Origin: Burkholderiaceae bacterium
GTDB taxonomy: Bacteria; Pseudomonadota; Gammaproteobacteria; Burkholderiales; Burkholderiaceae_C
DNA length: 6,149 nt
Direction: 5' to 3'
Assembly (NCBI GenBank): GCA_031256305.1
Contig: JAIRQU010000263.1
Span: 1-6,149, forward strand
Below the pieces are notes generated by a model. It was given only the letters and a program-made list of their open reading frames with translations, did not search any database and was not told where the DNA came from. Position 1 is the first letter of the stretch; each line of letters begins with the position of its first letter. This document shows positions 1-5,576 of this stretch, one piece after another. The position numbers and the translations under genes are program-made.

Positions 1-1280
1 GGCAGTTGCAGCAGGCGCATGCACAGTTTGCCGACCAGCGTTTCCAGCAGATTGACATGCCTGGCCGTGCATTCGTCGATGATGGTCTGGCGCACCCTGC
101 GATAGTCGAGCACGCGCGCGATGTCGTCATCGCCCACATGCAACGGCTGGCGGCCCAGATTCAATTGGGCATCCACCTGGATCGGTTGCGGCGCATCGCG
201 TTCCTGTTTCAGGATGCCCAGCGCGGCTTTGAAGCGCAGGCCGGTAAAGCTCAGGCTGCGCAAGCCAGCGCCGGGCGGCGGAAGGGGCGTCAAGGCATCG
301 GCATGGTTGGGCTGGATCGCCGCATGATCGAGCCAATGCTGAACCTGCTTTGCCGCTTGCACGCCGTCGGCAATGGCGGTCGAAGCGCACGGGTGCCAGC
401 GGCCGCTCAAATCGCCCGCGACAAAAACGCCATCGGGCAAGGCGTTTCCTGATCCGGCGGCCTGGGCGAACAGGCGCGGCACGGCATCGTCGGGCACATT
501 GCCGAACAACACGGCGACATAGTCAAATGACTCGGCGCCATAGGCGGCGCTGCCCACTTTCCAGGCGCCGGTGTTGTCATGTCCGCTGGATAAGCTGACG
601 AGGCGTTCGGGCATCGGCTGGGCAACGCGCAACGTCAACCGATCCTGGGGCAGTTCATCGAGTTGCGCCAACAAGTGATGCTGGGCGCGCAAGGGGCCGC
701 GCGACCAGAGCGTGACGGCATGTCCGGCCCGCGCCAGATACACGGCGTTTTCGATGGCGTTGTCGCCGCCGCCCAGTAACAGGAACCGGCCGGCCGGCAG
801 TTGCGTGCGCCGATGCGCCAGCTTTGAGGCGTCCAGCGGTGTGCCGGGACCTGAGCAGGCTCCAAACGTCAGGGGTTGCAGGCCCGTGGCGATGACTGCC
901 GCGCGGGCCTCGATGGTTCTGCCCGCTTGCGTGACGAGCAACCAGCCGCCGGATGCCAATCGCCGGGTCTGCGCAATGGCATCGTCGAGTGCAATGCGTA
1001 TCCCCGGCTGCGCCTGGATATGCGCCGCGTACCGTTGCGCCAGGTCGGATGTCAAAGTCCGGGGCGCGCCCAGTACCCAGTTCTGCGGCAATTGCAGAGC
1101 CGCCAGGCGCGTCAGCAATCCGCTTGACTTTTCAATCAGGGCGACGGCAATCCCCATTTCCGACAGCCACAGCGCCGTACTGCAACCGGCTGGCCCCGCG
1201 CCAATCACGACGGCATCAACCTGCCATGTGGTTTGGTCAGTCATGCCGGGCTGGCAAGCGATGGTTGCCGTCCGGTTCAT
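1..1280 (-). CDS. FAD/NAD(P)-binding oxidoreductase fused to a C-terminal dihydroneopterin aldolase (FolB) domain, 3' end outside window
   Basis: One uninterrupted frame of 426 visible residues that continues past the left edge. Residues 21-51 form an FAD-binding Rossmann unit (GAGPAG at 27-32, E50 ending strand 2). Residues 166-194 form a second, NAD(P)-type unit (GGGDNA at 170-175). The terminal flavoprotein motif GVFVAGD is at 284-290, followed by a CASTAIADG stretch. There is no CxxC before the second Rossmann unit, so it is not a classical thioredoxin reductase. A Pro-rich linker (about 320-340) leads to a FolB-like domain from about 341: LGILKQER (354-361, with E360 matching the conserved active-site Glu) and LDYRRV (391-396, with the conserved Tyr393). 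FolB converts dihydroneopterin to hydroxymethyl-dihydropterin in folate synthesis; its C-terminal catalytic Lys would lie outside the window. No ATG lies near the domain junction. The start at 1280 overlaps the mltA stop; M13 (1244) is an alternative. The redox substrate is unknown. Confidence 0.9.
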   Translation of the reverse strand, partial: MNRTATIACQPGMTDQTTWQVDAVVIGAGPAGCSTALWLSEMGIAVALIEKSSGLLTRLAALQLPQNWVLGAPRTLTSDLAQRYAAHIQAQPGIRIALDDAIAQTRRLASGGWLLVTQAGRTIEARAAVIATGLQPLTFGACSGPGTPLDASKLAHRRTQLPAGRFLLLGGGDNAIENAVYLARAGHAVTLWSRGPLRAQHHLLAQLDELPQDRLTLRVAQPMPERLVSLSSGHDNTGAWKVGSAAYGAESFDYVAVLFGNVPDDAVPRLFAQAAGSGNALPDGVFVAGDLSGRWHPCASTAIADGVQAAKQVQHWLDHAAIQPNHADALTPLPPPGAGLRSLSFTGLRFKAALGILKQERDAPQPIQVDAQLNLGRQPLHVGDDDIARVLDYRRVRQTIIDECTARHVNLLETLVGKLCMRLLQL

Positions 1281-1294
1281 CACGGATTCCTGGG
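1278..1294 (-). promoter_or_regulatory. Ribosome binding site and TGATG stop-start overlap joining mltA to the oxidoreductase gene
   Basis: On the minus strand an AGGA core lies about 7 nt before an ATG at 1280-1278. The A of that ATG is also the last base of the mltA TGA stop (1282-1280). This favours 1280 over the downstream in-frame ATG at 1244, which has no Shine-Dalgarno-like sequence before it. The arrangement is typical of translational coupling within an operon. Seen directly; the coupling itself is inferred. Confidence 0.7.
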
Positions 1295-2422
1295 CCACAG
1301 CACCCACAGCCGCAAGGGCTGCTTCAGGCGTCCGGCCAGGTCGCCCGCTTGCGGCCCCCAGCCAGTAAAGTAATCGGCGCGCAGCGCGCCGGTGATGGCC
1401 GATCCGGTGTCCTGCGCGAACGCCAGGCGCGCCAGATTGGCTTGCGGCCCGCTGGAGACCAGCCATACCGGCGTGCCCAGCGGAATGCTTTGCGGATCCA
1501 CTGCAATCGAGCGCCCCGGCGTGAGCGCCACGCCCTGCGCGCCCGGCGGGCCGGATTGTGCGTCCAGCGGGGGTAAGTCCTGTTCATGGAAAAACACCAC
1601 GCGCGGGTTGCTCCACAAAAAGTCGTTGAGCCGGTCCGGGTTGGCCGCCAACCAGGCGCGAATGCCCGGCCATGTGGCGTCGCGCACCGCGCCTTGGTCA
1701 AGCAGCCATTTGCCGGGACTGCGGTAGGGCTGCCCGTTGGTCGCGGCAAAGGTCAAGCGCGCCATGTGCTGACTGCCATCGGCCTCGGTAATGAGCAGCC
1801 GCCCGGAGCCTTGAATTTGCAGGATCAGCGCATCCACCGGGTCGGCCAGCCAGGCGATGACGCTGCCCGCCAGTTGGTCGCGCGCGTCCGGCAGTTGCGT
1901 CATTTCCTGCCGCGTGTACCATGGCTTGCGCCGCGCCAGTCCGGGCGGCGGCGCGTACAGGGGCGCGTCAAAGCCCGGTTGTTGCAGGCGCGTAGCCGCG
2001 TAATACGGCTCGAAATAGCCCGTGAGCAAACCGGACGCGCCGCCGCCCCAGGCCGGTTCAACGCGGTAGGGCTGCAAATGCGCGCGCATCCAGTCGCGCT
2101 GTTCTTCGGGCGTGGCCAGCGACATTTGCCGCGCTTGGTCGCACAGCGGCGCAAATACGGACAGGGGCCGCTCGCAATTCTTGATCCAGGCGTTCCAGGC
2201 ATCAGCGGTGTCATCGGCGTCAAAGCCTGGCAAGTCGCTCCAGTCCACCGGCGTCCAGCGACTCTTGGGGTGCTCCAGTGAACCGGAGCGCACTGGGCCG
2301 GTTTTTGCGGGCGGCGCGTTCCAGCCGCCGCGCTTTGGGGGCGTGTGCGCGCAACCGGCCAACAGGAGCGCCAGCGCGGCGGCCAGCAGCGCCGCGCCGC
2401 ATGTCCAGCGCCGCGCGGCCAT
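1280..2422 (-). CDS. mltA: Lytic murein transglycosylase A (MltA), outer-membrane lipoprotein
   Basis: 380 residues from the chosen start. The N-terminus has MAARRW, a hydrophobic core and a lipobox LLAGC with the lipidated Cys at 24. The MltA domain carries LLTGYFEPYY (about 132-141). The C-terminal 3D-type barrel has VDPQSIPLGTPVWL (about 308-321), AQDTGSAI (336-343) and RADYFTGWG (348-356), ending in WVLWP. MltA cleaves the MurNAc-GlcNAc bond of peptidoglycan with formation of 1,6-anhydroMurNAc. By my remembered alignment D350 corresponds to catalytic Asp308 of E. coli, with D338 the other conserved Asp. The frame stays open up to ATGs at 2461 and 2506. I chose 2422 because GC at third codon positions becomes strongly biased only from there and the signal peptide is then canonical; none of the three starts has a well-spaced ribosome binding site. 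First gene of a two-gene operon with the FolB-fused oxidoreductase. Confidence 0.95.
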   Translation of the reverse strand: MAARRWTCGAALLAAALALLLAGCAHTPPKRGGWNAPPAKTGPVRSGSLEHPKSRWTPVDWSDLPGFDADDTADAWNAWIKNCERPLSVFAPLCDQARQMSLATPEEQRDWMRAHLQPYRVEPAWGGGASGLLTGYFEPYYAATRLQQPGFDAPLYAPPPGLARRKPWYTRQEMTQLPDARDQLAGSVIAWLADPVDALILQIQGSGRLLITEADGSQHMARLTFAATNGQPYRSPGKWLLDQGAVRDATWPGIRAWLAANPDRLNDFLWSNPRVVFFHEQDLPPLDAQSGPPGAQGVALTPGRSIAVDPQSIPLGTPVWLVSSGPQANLARLAFAQDTGSAITGALRADYFTGWGPQAGDLAGRLKQPLRLWVLWPRNP

Positions 2423-2561
2423 TGGCGCGCGGGGCGGAACGCCAGGGGTCAAAAAATACATGGCCTTCTTATCTGTGCTGCCGGTACGTTTTGCTCCGGG
2501 CGGCATAAGGGAAAGCTGTTATTGTGCGTTGTTCAATGGGCAGGGGCGCTGGCAACTGACT

Positions 2562-2586
2562 GCCTTGGGTTCAGACCAGGCAAGGC
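2562..2586. repeat. Inverted repeat in the mltA / rcnB-like divergent intergenic region
   Basis: GCCTTG (2562-2567) and CAAGGC (2581-2586) are perfect inverted arms around 13 nt. An overlapping alternative pairing TGCCT/AGGCA (2561-2565 with 2578-2582) also exists. It lies about 100 nt before the first RcnB-like gene and outside mltA, where an operator could sit, but no known operator consensus is recognised. The rest of 2423-2686 shows no small gene and no convincing sigma-70 promoter. Confidence 0.3.
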
Positions 2587-2686
2587 TCGTGCGCCGCGCT
2601 GTCATCGGCGGTGCGCGTTCAAGCGTTACTGACATAGACGCGGGGATATGTGATTCCTGCGAATCGTTTACTTGATGGAGAGAACC

Positions 2687-3034
2687 ATGACAATTCAGAA
2701 AATTTCCACTGTTGCCGCGGCCTTGGTCGCGGGCGTTTTGCTGACCGCCGCCAGCGCGCAGGCTCAACCCGATATGCGGCGTGACGACCGCCGTCCGCCG
2801 CCAATGCGGCAGGATCGTCGTGCGCCGCCGCCCAGGGTCATGGATGCACACCGCCCGCCCATGGCGGTGGGGCGTCCGATGCCCAGCGCCTACCGCGGCT
2901 ACAACTACCGCGTTGACAACTGGCAGCACTACCATCTGCGGCGCCCGGACCGGGGCCAATACTGGGTGCAATACGGCGGACAGTTCATGCTGCTCAGTCC
3001 GGCGGGCGTCGTGTTGCAAATTTTCGTGCCCTGA
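2687..3034 (+). CDS. RcnB family periplasmic protein (first of two paralogues)
   Basis: 115 residues. Start 2687 is chosen because GGAG (2678-2681) lies 5 nt upstream; an in-frame TTG at 2672 lies before this ribosome binding site. A Sec signal peptide covers residues 1-26 (hydrophobic 8-22, cleavage after AQA at 24-26). Residues 29-66 are rich in Arg, Asp and Pro. The C-terminal RcnB-type domain (about 72-115) contains YRVDNWQHY (74-82), RGQYWVQYGG (89-98) and the hydrophobic end. In E. coli RcnB is a periplasmic protein affecting nickel and cobalt homeostasis; many family members have unknown roles. No Cys and no His-rich cluster is seen, so metal binding is not evident. It has the same strand as, and is 126 nt before, a second copy of the family, so the two may be co-transcribed. 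The family call is firm, the function is not. Confidence 0.85.
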   Translation: MTIQKISTVAAALVAGVLLTAASAQAQPDMRRDDRRPPPMRQDRRAPPPRVMDAHRPPMAVGRPMPSAYRGYNYRVDNWQHYHLRRPDRGQYWVQYGGQFMLLSPAGVVLQIFVP

Positions 3035-3133
3035 TCCAACAGGGGGTTGCCGTCCGCCGGGCCATGATTTGCCTGGCTGGGCGGGGACCGCAAAATCTTT
3101 TTGCCGCGACAGCAAGTCATCGCCACACTGCAT

Positions 3134-3148
3134 AAGGCCCCTGGCCTT
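3134..3148 (+). repeat. Short perfect hairpin just before the second RcnB-like gene
   Basis: AAGGCC (3134-3139), loop CCT, GGCCTT (3143-3148): a perfect 6-bp stem with a 3-nt loop ending 12 nt before the ATG at 3161. It directly abuts the only weak ribosome-binding sequence (GAAG at 3150-3153). It could affect translation of the downstream gene or stabilise an mRNA end; no T-run follows, so a terminator is unlikely. Confidence 0.35.
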
Positions 3149-3160
3149 TGAAGAACAGCC

Positions 3161-3649
3161 ATGACGGTTCAAAAAATTGCCAGCCTTGCGCGCGCGGCGC
3201 TGCTTATCAGCAGCTTGTGCGGCGGAGCGTTTGCGCAGCCGGTGCAGCCGCATCCGGGTCAGTCCGCGCCGCAATCTCCGTCACTATCTGCCCAGGCGCG
3301 CGGCTACAGGGCGGGCGCGCCGTCCCGGCAGGAACAGCGCCCGGAGGCAATGCGCCCATACCAGCCGCGTTCGTCGCCAGATGACTACCGCGCAGGCCCA
3401 GGGGCGTATTACCGCCCGCCGATTCCGGTCGCGCCACGCGCGCCGTTGCGTTACTACCGCCAGCCTGGTGTAATCGTCACGCCCTCGCTCCTGATCGGCA
3501 ATGTGCTGCCCGACGGCTACTCCCCCATTGACAACTGGGGCTACTACAACCTGCCTGCTCCGTGCTGCGGCCAGTATTGGGTGCAATACGGCCAGAGCTT
3601 TCTGCTGGTCAGTCCCGGCGGCGAGGTGTTGCAGGTGTTTACGCCTTGA
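3161..3649 (+). CDS. RcnB family periplasmic protein (second paralogue, with long Pro/Arg/Tyr-rich linker)
   Basis: 162 residues. Signal peptide 1-25 (AFA at 23-25, then QPV). Residues 26-115 form a low-complexity stretch rich in Pro, Gln, Arg and Tyr, longer than in the first paralogue. The RcnB-type domain is at about 118-162: IDNWGYYNL (123-131), CCGQYWVQYG (135-144) and SPGGEVLQVF. Over the last 39 residues 24 are identical to the upstream gene by my count, and both proteins begin MT[IV]QKI, which supports an old tandem duplication. The adjacent cysteines C135-C136 are absent from the first copy and fall in the turn before GQYWVQYG. A periplasmic location is expected. Only a weak ribosome binding sequence (GAAG, 7 nt upstream) is seen. 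The role in metal or envelope homeostasis is unproven. Confidence 0.85.
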   Translation: MTVQKIASLARAALLISSLCGGAFAQPVQPHPGQSAPQSPSLSAQARGYRAGAPSRQEQRPEAMRPYQPRSSPDDYRAGPGAYYRPPIPVAPRAPLRYYRQPGVIVTPSLLIGNVLPDGYSPIDNWGYYNLPAPCCGQYWVQYGQSFLLVSPGGEVLQVFTP

Positions 3650-3656
3650 GGCGAAC

Positions 3657-3672
3657 CGGGAAATGATTCCCG
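3657..3672 (+). repeat. Small inverted repeat after the second RcnB-like gene
   Basis: CGGGAA (3657-3662), loop ATGA, TTCCCG (3667-3672): a perfect 6-bp stem 7 nt after the stop codon. No T-tract follows, so it would not be a standard intrinsic terminator alone. It may act with the larger hairpin that follows. Confidence 0.35.
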
Positions 3673-3679
3673 CTGCGCT

Positions 3680-3717
3680 GGCTTTGCCGCCGGCGTGCTT
3701 GAGTTAACGGCAAAGTC
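3680..3717 (+). terminator. Strong hairpin between the second RcnB-like gene and the Gly/Tyr-rich protein gene
   Basis: Arms 3680-3689 and 3708-3717 pair over 10 bp with a single G-T wobble; the core CTTTGCCG / CGGCAAAG is perfect. The loop is 18 nt. It is the strongest fold I can see in the gap and fits a transcript end or mRNA-protecting element. There is no U-run after it on the plus strand, so Rho-independent termination is only a possibility. Confidence 0.4.
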
Positions 3718-3721
3718 GAAC

Positions 3722-3748
3722 TTGACGCTTGAATTTGTGATCTATCGT
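3722..3748 (+). promoter_or_regulatory. Weak sigma-70-like promoter candidate for the Gly/Tyr-rich protein gene
   Basis: TTGACG (3722-3727) resembles a -35 box. TATCGT (3743-3748) matches four of six -10 positions, but with a short 15-nt spacer. It lies after the hairpin at 3680-3717 and 44 nt before the ATG at 3793, the right place for a separate promoter. Low confidence because spacing is suboptimal. Confidence 0.25.
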
Positions 3749-3792
3749 TATTGATGCACGGCGTGCGCGCCGGGCTTTTGGGAGATTTGTCC

Positions 3793-4383
3793 ATGACGAA
3801 CGAAAAAATTTCCGCCATTGTGATTGCGGCCCTGGCCGCTGGCGGCATATCGGGGTGGGCGTTGACACAAGCCCAATCCAGGCACGTTCAGCCCGGCGCT
3901 GCGGTTGCGGCGGCGTCTCCTCAACCGGCGGTGCTGGCCGTCGCTGCCGCAAGCGAACCGGCTCTTGCGCCGGTTGCCGCCTCGGCGAGCGTTGCCGCCG
4001 CAGCCAATCCGGCCTTGCCGCAGTGCGACTGCCCCCAGCCGGTCCGGCCCAAGCATCACGCAAAACTGAAAAAGGCGCATCGGCGTTATCAGTCGCCAGA
4101 GCCTGTCGCTGCGCCCGTTGCCGTCGCGCCGCCGCCCGCGCCCGTGTATAACCCGCCCGTGGTGGTTGCGCCGCCGCCGGTTGTGGTGGGCGATGTCGCG
4201 CCTGCCTACTATTACGGCTACGGCGGCTATCCTATTGTCAGTTTTGGCTATTACGGGGGCTACGGCGGGTACGGCGGACGGTATTGGGGCAATGGCGGCC
4301 CGCGTTTTACGCGGAGCGGTTTGGCGGGCAGGGCAATGTCGCGCGGCAGTTATGGGGGCGGGAGTTATGGACACCGACGCTGA
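3793..4383 (+). CDS. Exported Ala/Pro-rich protein with Gly/Tyr-rich C-terminus, function unknown
   Basis: 196 residues. Start 3793 is chosen over the in-frame ATG at 3751 because GGGAG (3780-3784) lies 8 nt upstream and the hydrophobic stretch then begins at residue 6. Residues 6-24 form a signal peptide or membrane anchor; no clear cleavage site or lipobox is seen. Residues 34-75 are Ala/Pro/Val-rich. A CDC motif at 78-80 is followed by a basic His/Lys/Arg patch (85-98). Residues 102-137 are Pro/Val-rich (repeated VAPPP). Residues 139-169 are Gly/Tyr-rich (YYYGYGGY, GGYGGYGG), and the tail is basic (ends HRR). I recognise no named family; such composition occurs in secreted or cell-surface proteins. 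The MTNEKIS start resembles the MT[IV]QKI start of the two upstream RcnB-like genes. Third base usage and the ribosome binding site support a real gene. Confidence 0.75.
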   Translation: MTNEKISAIVIAALAAGGISGWALTQAQSRHVQPGAAVAAASPQPAVLAVAAASEPALAPVAASASVAAAANPALPQCDCPQPVRPKHHAKLKKAHRRYQSPEPVAAPVAVAPPPAPVYNPPVVVAPPPVVVGDVAPAYYYGYGGYPIVSFGYYGGYGGYGGRYWGNGGPRFTRSGLAGRAMSRGSYGGGSYGHRR

Positions 4384-4444
4384 TGCGGTTTGAGACTTAA
4401 AAAGCCTGTTTATTTCCACCCATGTCCCACATTAAATGATAAAG

Positions 4445-4494
4445 CGCCGACCGTTTTTTGCTGGTTAGTCCCCGGCGTATGTAATGGGTCGGTG
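4445..4494. repeat. Inverted repeat in the AT-richer non-coding region
   Basis: CGCCGACC (4445-4452) pairs with GGTCGGTG (4487-4494): 8 bp including one G-T wobble, with a 34-nt loop. The region 4384-4606 (223 nt) holds no supported gene. This repeat, a T-run just inside the left arm and the hairpin at 4548-4573 are all I see there. It may be a transcript end between two converging genes or a structured RNA; neither is shown. Confidence 0.3.
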
Positions 4495-4547
4495 AAAAAT
4501 CATGTGCGCTTTGCGTTTGACCCATGCCGACAGAACTGGATTATTCC

Positions 4548-4573
4548 GCTACCCTAGGCGTTGCCGGGGTAGC
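4548..4573 (-). terminator. Hairpin downstream of the lipoprotein gene
   Basis: GCTACCC (4548-4554) and GGGTAGC (4567-4573) are perfect 7-bp arms. Inside them GGC/GCC (4557-4559 with 4563-4565) can add three pairs around a GTT loop. It starts 33 nt past the lipoprotein stop codon on the minus strand. No clear T-tract follows on that strand, so it is a transcript-end candidate rather than a standard intrinsic terminator. Confidence 0.4.
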
Positions 4574-4606
4574 AGAAGGTTAGACACTTTTATTTTGTAG
4601 TCAGCA

Positions 4607-5506
4607 TTACTGGCGAGAACCCATCAACATATATCCCGTCTGACTATCGGGCGTTACCATTAGTATTTCAAGAGCTTGGTTGTCATAACTCTGGAATGCA
4701 ACACCCTGAATTGTCGTTCCATCACCCAGTAAACAACCTGTTCCGTTGAATGTGAGATTAGCATCAAATACGCCTACTACACCGTGTGACGTTTGATGCG
4801 GCGTCAACGTTCCATTGGCTGAGCAACCATTGGCATCAGATGGTAAGGTCAGGGTCGAACCAGAAATGATGATATTATTTTGAATAAAACTATTCTGGCC
4901 CGAAATAGCAGAAAGGCTGGAATAATTGCCCGCGACGGAAGACAGTTGTGCTGCTTGGTCGTAGCTATCGGCATAACTCAAAGGTAGAAGCGTACCCTCG
5001 TCAAGGGTGATGTCGAGAGAAAATTGACTCCAGGCACTTCCTGAAAAACTGTGATTAACATTGGGAAGTGCACTGCCAGACATGTCAAATTGTGTAAACA
5101 ATCCCGAAACGGGTACCGTGAGGGATGTTGAAGCGCCGTCGTTAGTAACACTGCCAGAACCATACAACATGCCATTGATGTGATAGATTTGATCACTACC
5201 CAATGTACCATAGGTTCCAAAAAGCGAACCATTATCCAAGATGATTAGCTGAGTAGAGTAGTTTGACCATCCATTGCTTTGGGTAGAGAGGCTCGGCCAT
5301 CCCCCAGTCCACATACCTTCAATGGCGCTTCTTGACGCAGAAGCGTTGTTTGATGTAGAAGAACCATCCGACGTTGGCGGTGGATTGCCTGACGCGGAGG
5401 TCGATGTACCGTTTGCCGCGTTGTCATCTCCGCCGCCCCCGCCGCAACCTGACAAGGTCATAGCCGCGCAGACCGCCAGAGCAGTCAAATACGATTTTTT
5501 CTGCAT
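4607..5506 (-). CDS. Putative lipoprotein, Ser/Thr/Asn/Gly-rich, probably beta-rich; function unknown
   Basis: 299 residues. Start 5506 is chosen because AAGGGG lies about 7 nt upstream on the minus strand; an extension to 5530 would place that site inside the gene. The signal peptide MQKKSYLTAL... ends in lipobox LSGC with Cys21, followed by five Gly and DD. Residues 27-60 are a Ser/Thr/Asn linker. From 61 the domain begins IEGMWTGGW, then alternating short strands (STQLIILDNGSLFGTYG at 84-100), a SYADSYDQAA stretch (177-186), VAGNYS (191-196), NGCSANGTLTP (226-236) and an FNGTGCLLGDG segment (253-263), ending GYMLMGS. C228 and C258 could pair. From memory this matches a lipoprotein type common in Burkholderiales (W-x-G start, GCxxxGTLTP, Gly-rich end) with no established function. 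Its DNA is clearly more AT-rich than the flanks. It is transcribed towards the plus-strand trio. Confidence 0.85.
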   Translation of the reverse strand: MQKKSYLTALAVCAAMTLSGCGGGGGDDNAANGTSTSASGNPPPTSDGSSTSNNASASRSAIEGMWTGGWPSLSTQSNGWSNYSTQLIILDNGSLFGTYGTLGSDQIYHINGMLYGSGSVTNDGASTSLTVPVSGLFTQFDMSGSALPNVNHSFSGSAWSQFSLDITLDEGTLLPLSYADSYDQAAQLSSVAGNYSSLSAISGQNSFIQNNIIISGSTLTLPSDANGCSANGTLTPHQTSHGVVGVFDANLTFNGTGCLLGDGTTIQGVAFQSYDNQALEILMVTPDSQTGYMLMGSRQ

Positions 5507-5546
5507 TCCCGTTCCCCTTCTACAAGTCAATTAGAAACATGCGGAA

Positions 5547-5576
5547 ATGTTAATGTAATGGGGAGGGGTAAGTCAA
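5547..5576 (-). promoter_or_regulatory. Sigma-70-like promoter candidate for the lipoprotein gene
   Basis: On the minus strand TTGACT (5576-5571) is followed after 18 nt by TAACAT (5552-5547). That leaves about 40 nt to the ATG at 5506, room for a leader with the AAGGGG ribosome binding site. It lies downstream of the putative terminator of the rhomboid gene, which fits an independent transcription unit. The -10 match is only moderate. Confidence 0.35.

Noticed and set aside
127..865. Short minus-strand frames within the oxidoreductase region suggesting a broken gene
   Set aside because: They are in other reading frames. The true frame runs unbroken from 1280 to the left edge, so the gene is not a pseudogene on this evidence.
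712..2281. Several plus-strand frames of 111-231 residues opposite mltA and the oxidoreductase
   Set aside because: They overlap each other in different frames and are antisense to two clearly recognised enzymes; no domain is seen in any of them.
2423..2506. Longer MltA starts at 2461 and 2506
   Set aside because: Codon third positions are not GC-biased there and no well-spaced ribosome binding site is found; the AAGAAGG before 2461 is only 2 nt from the ATG. They remain possible alternatives.
3090..3104. GCAAAA/TTTTGC inverted repeat between the RcnB-like genes
   Set aside because: A-T-dominated 6-bp stem with a 3-nt loop and no following T-run; too weak to call a terminator.
2519..3274. 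251-residue open frame on the minus strand over both ends of the RcnB-like region
   Set aside because: It lies antisense to two genes with signal peptides, recognisable domains and, for the first, a good ribosome binding site. Its protein is Arg/Gly/Pro-rich without recognisable motifs, as expected for a shadow in GC-rich DNA.
3748..4419. 223-residue minus-strand frame opposite the Gly/Tyr-rich protein gene
   Set aside because: Arg-rich, motif-free composition. The plus-strand gene has a ribosome binding site and an export signal.
5449..5466. Five-glycine run of the lipoprotein as a GlyGly-CTERM sorting signal for the nearby rhombosortase-like protein
   Set aside because: The run follows the N-terminal lipid Cys. 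GlyGly-CTERM tails are C-terminal and followed by a membrane helix and basic end, which this protein lacks.
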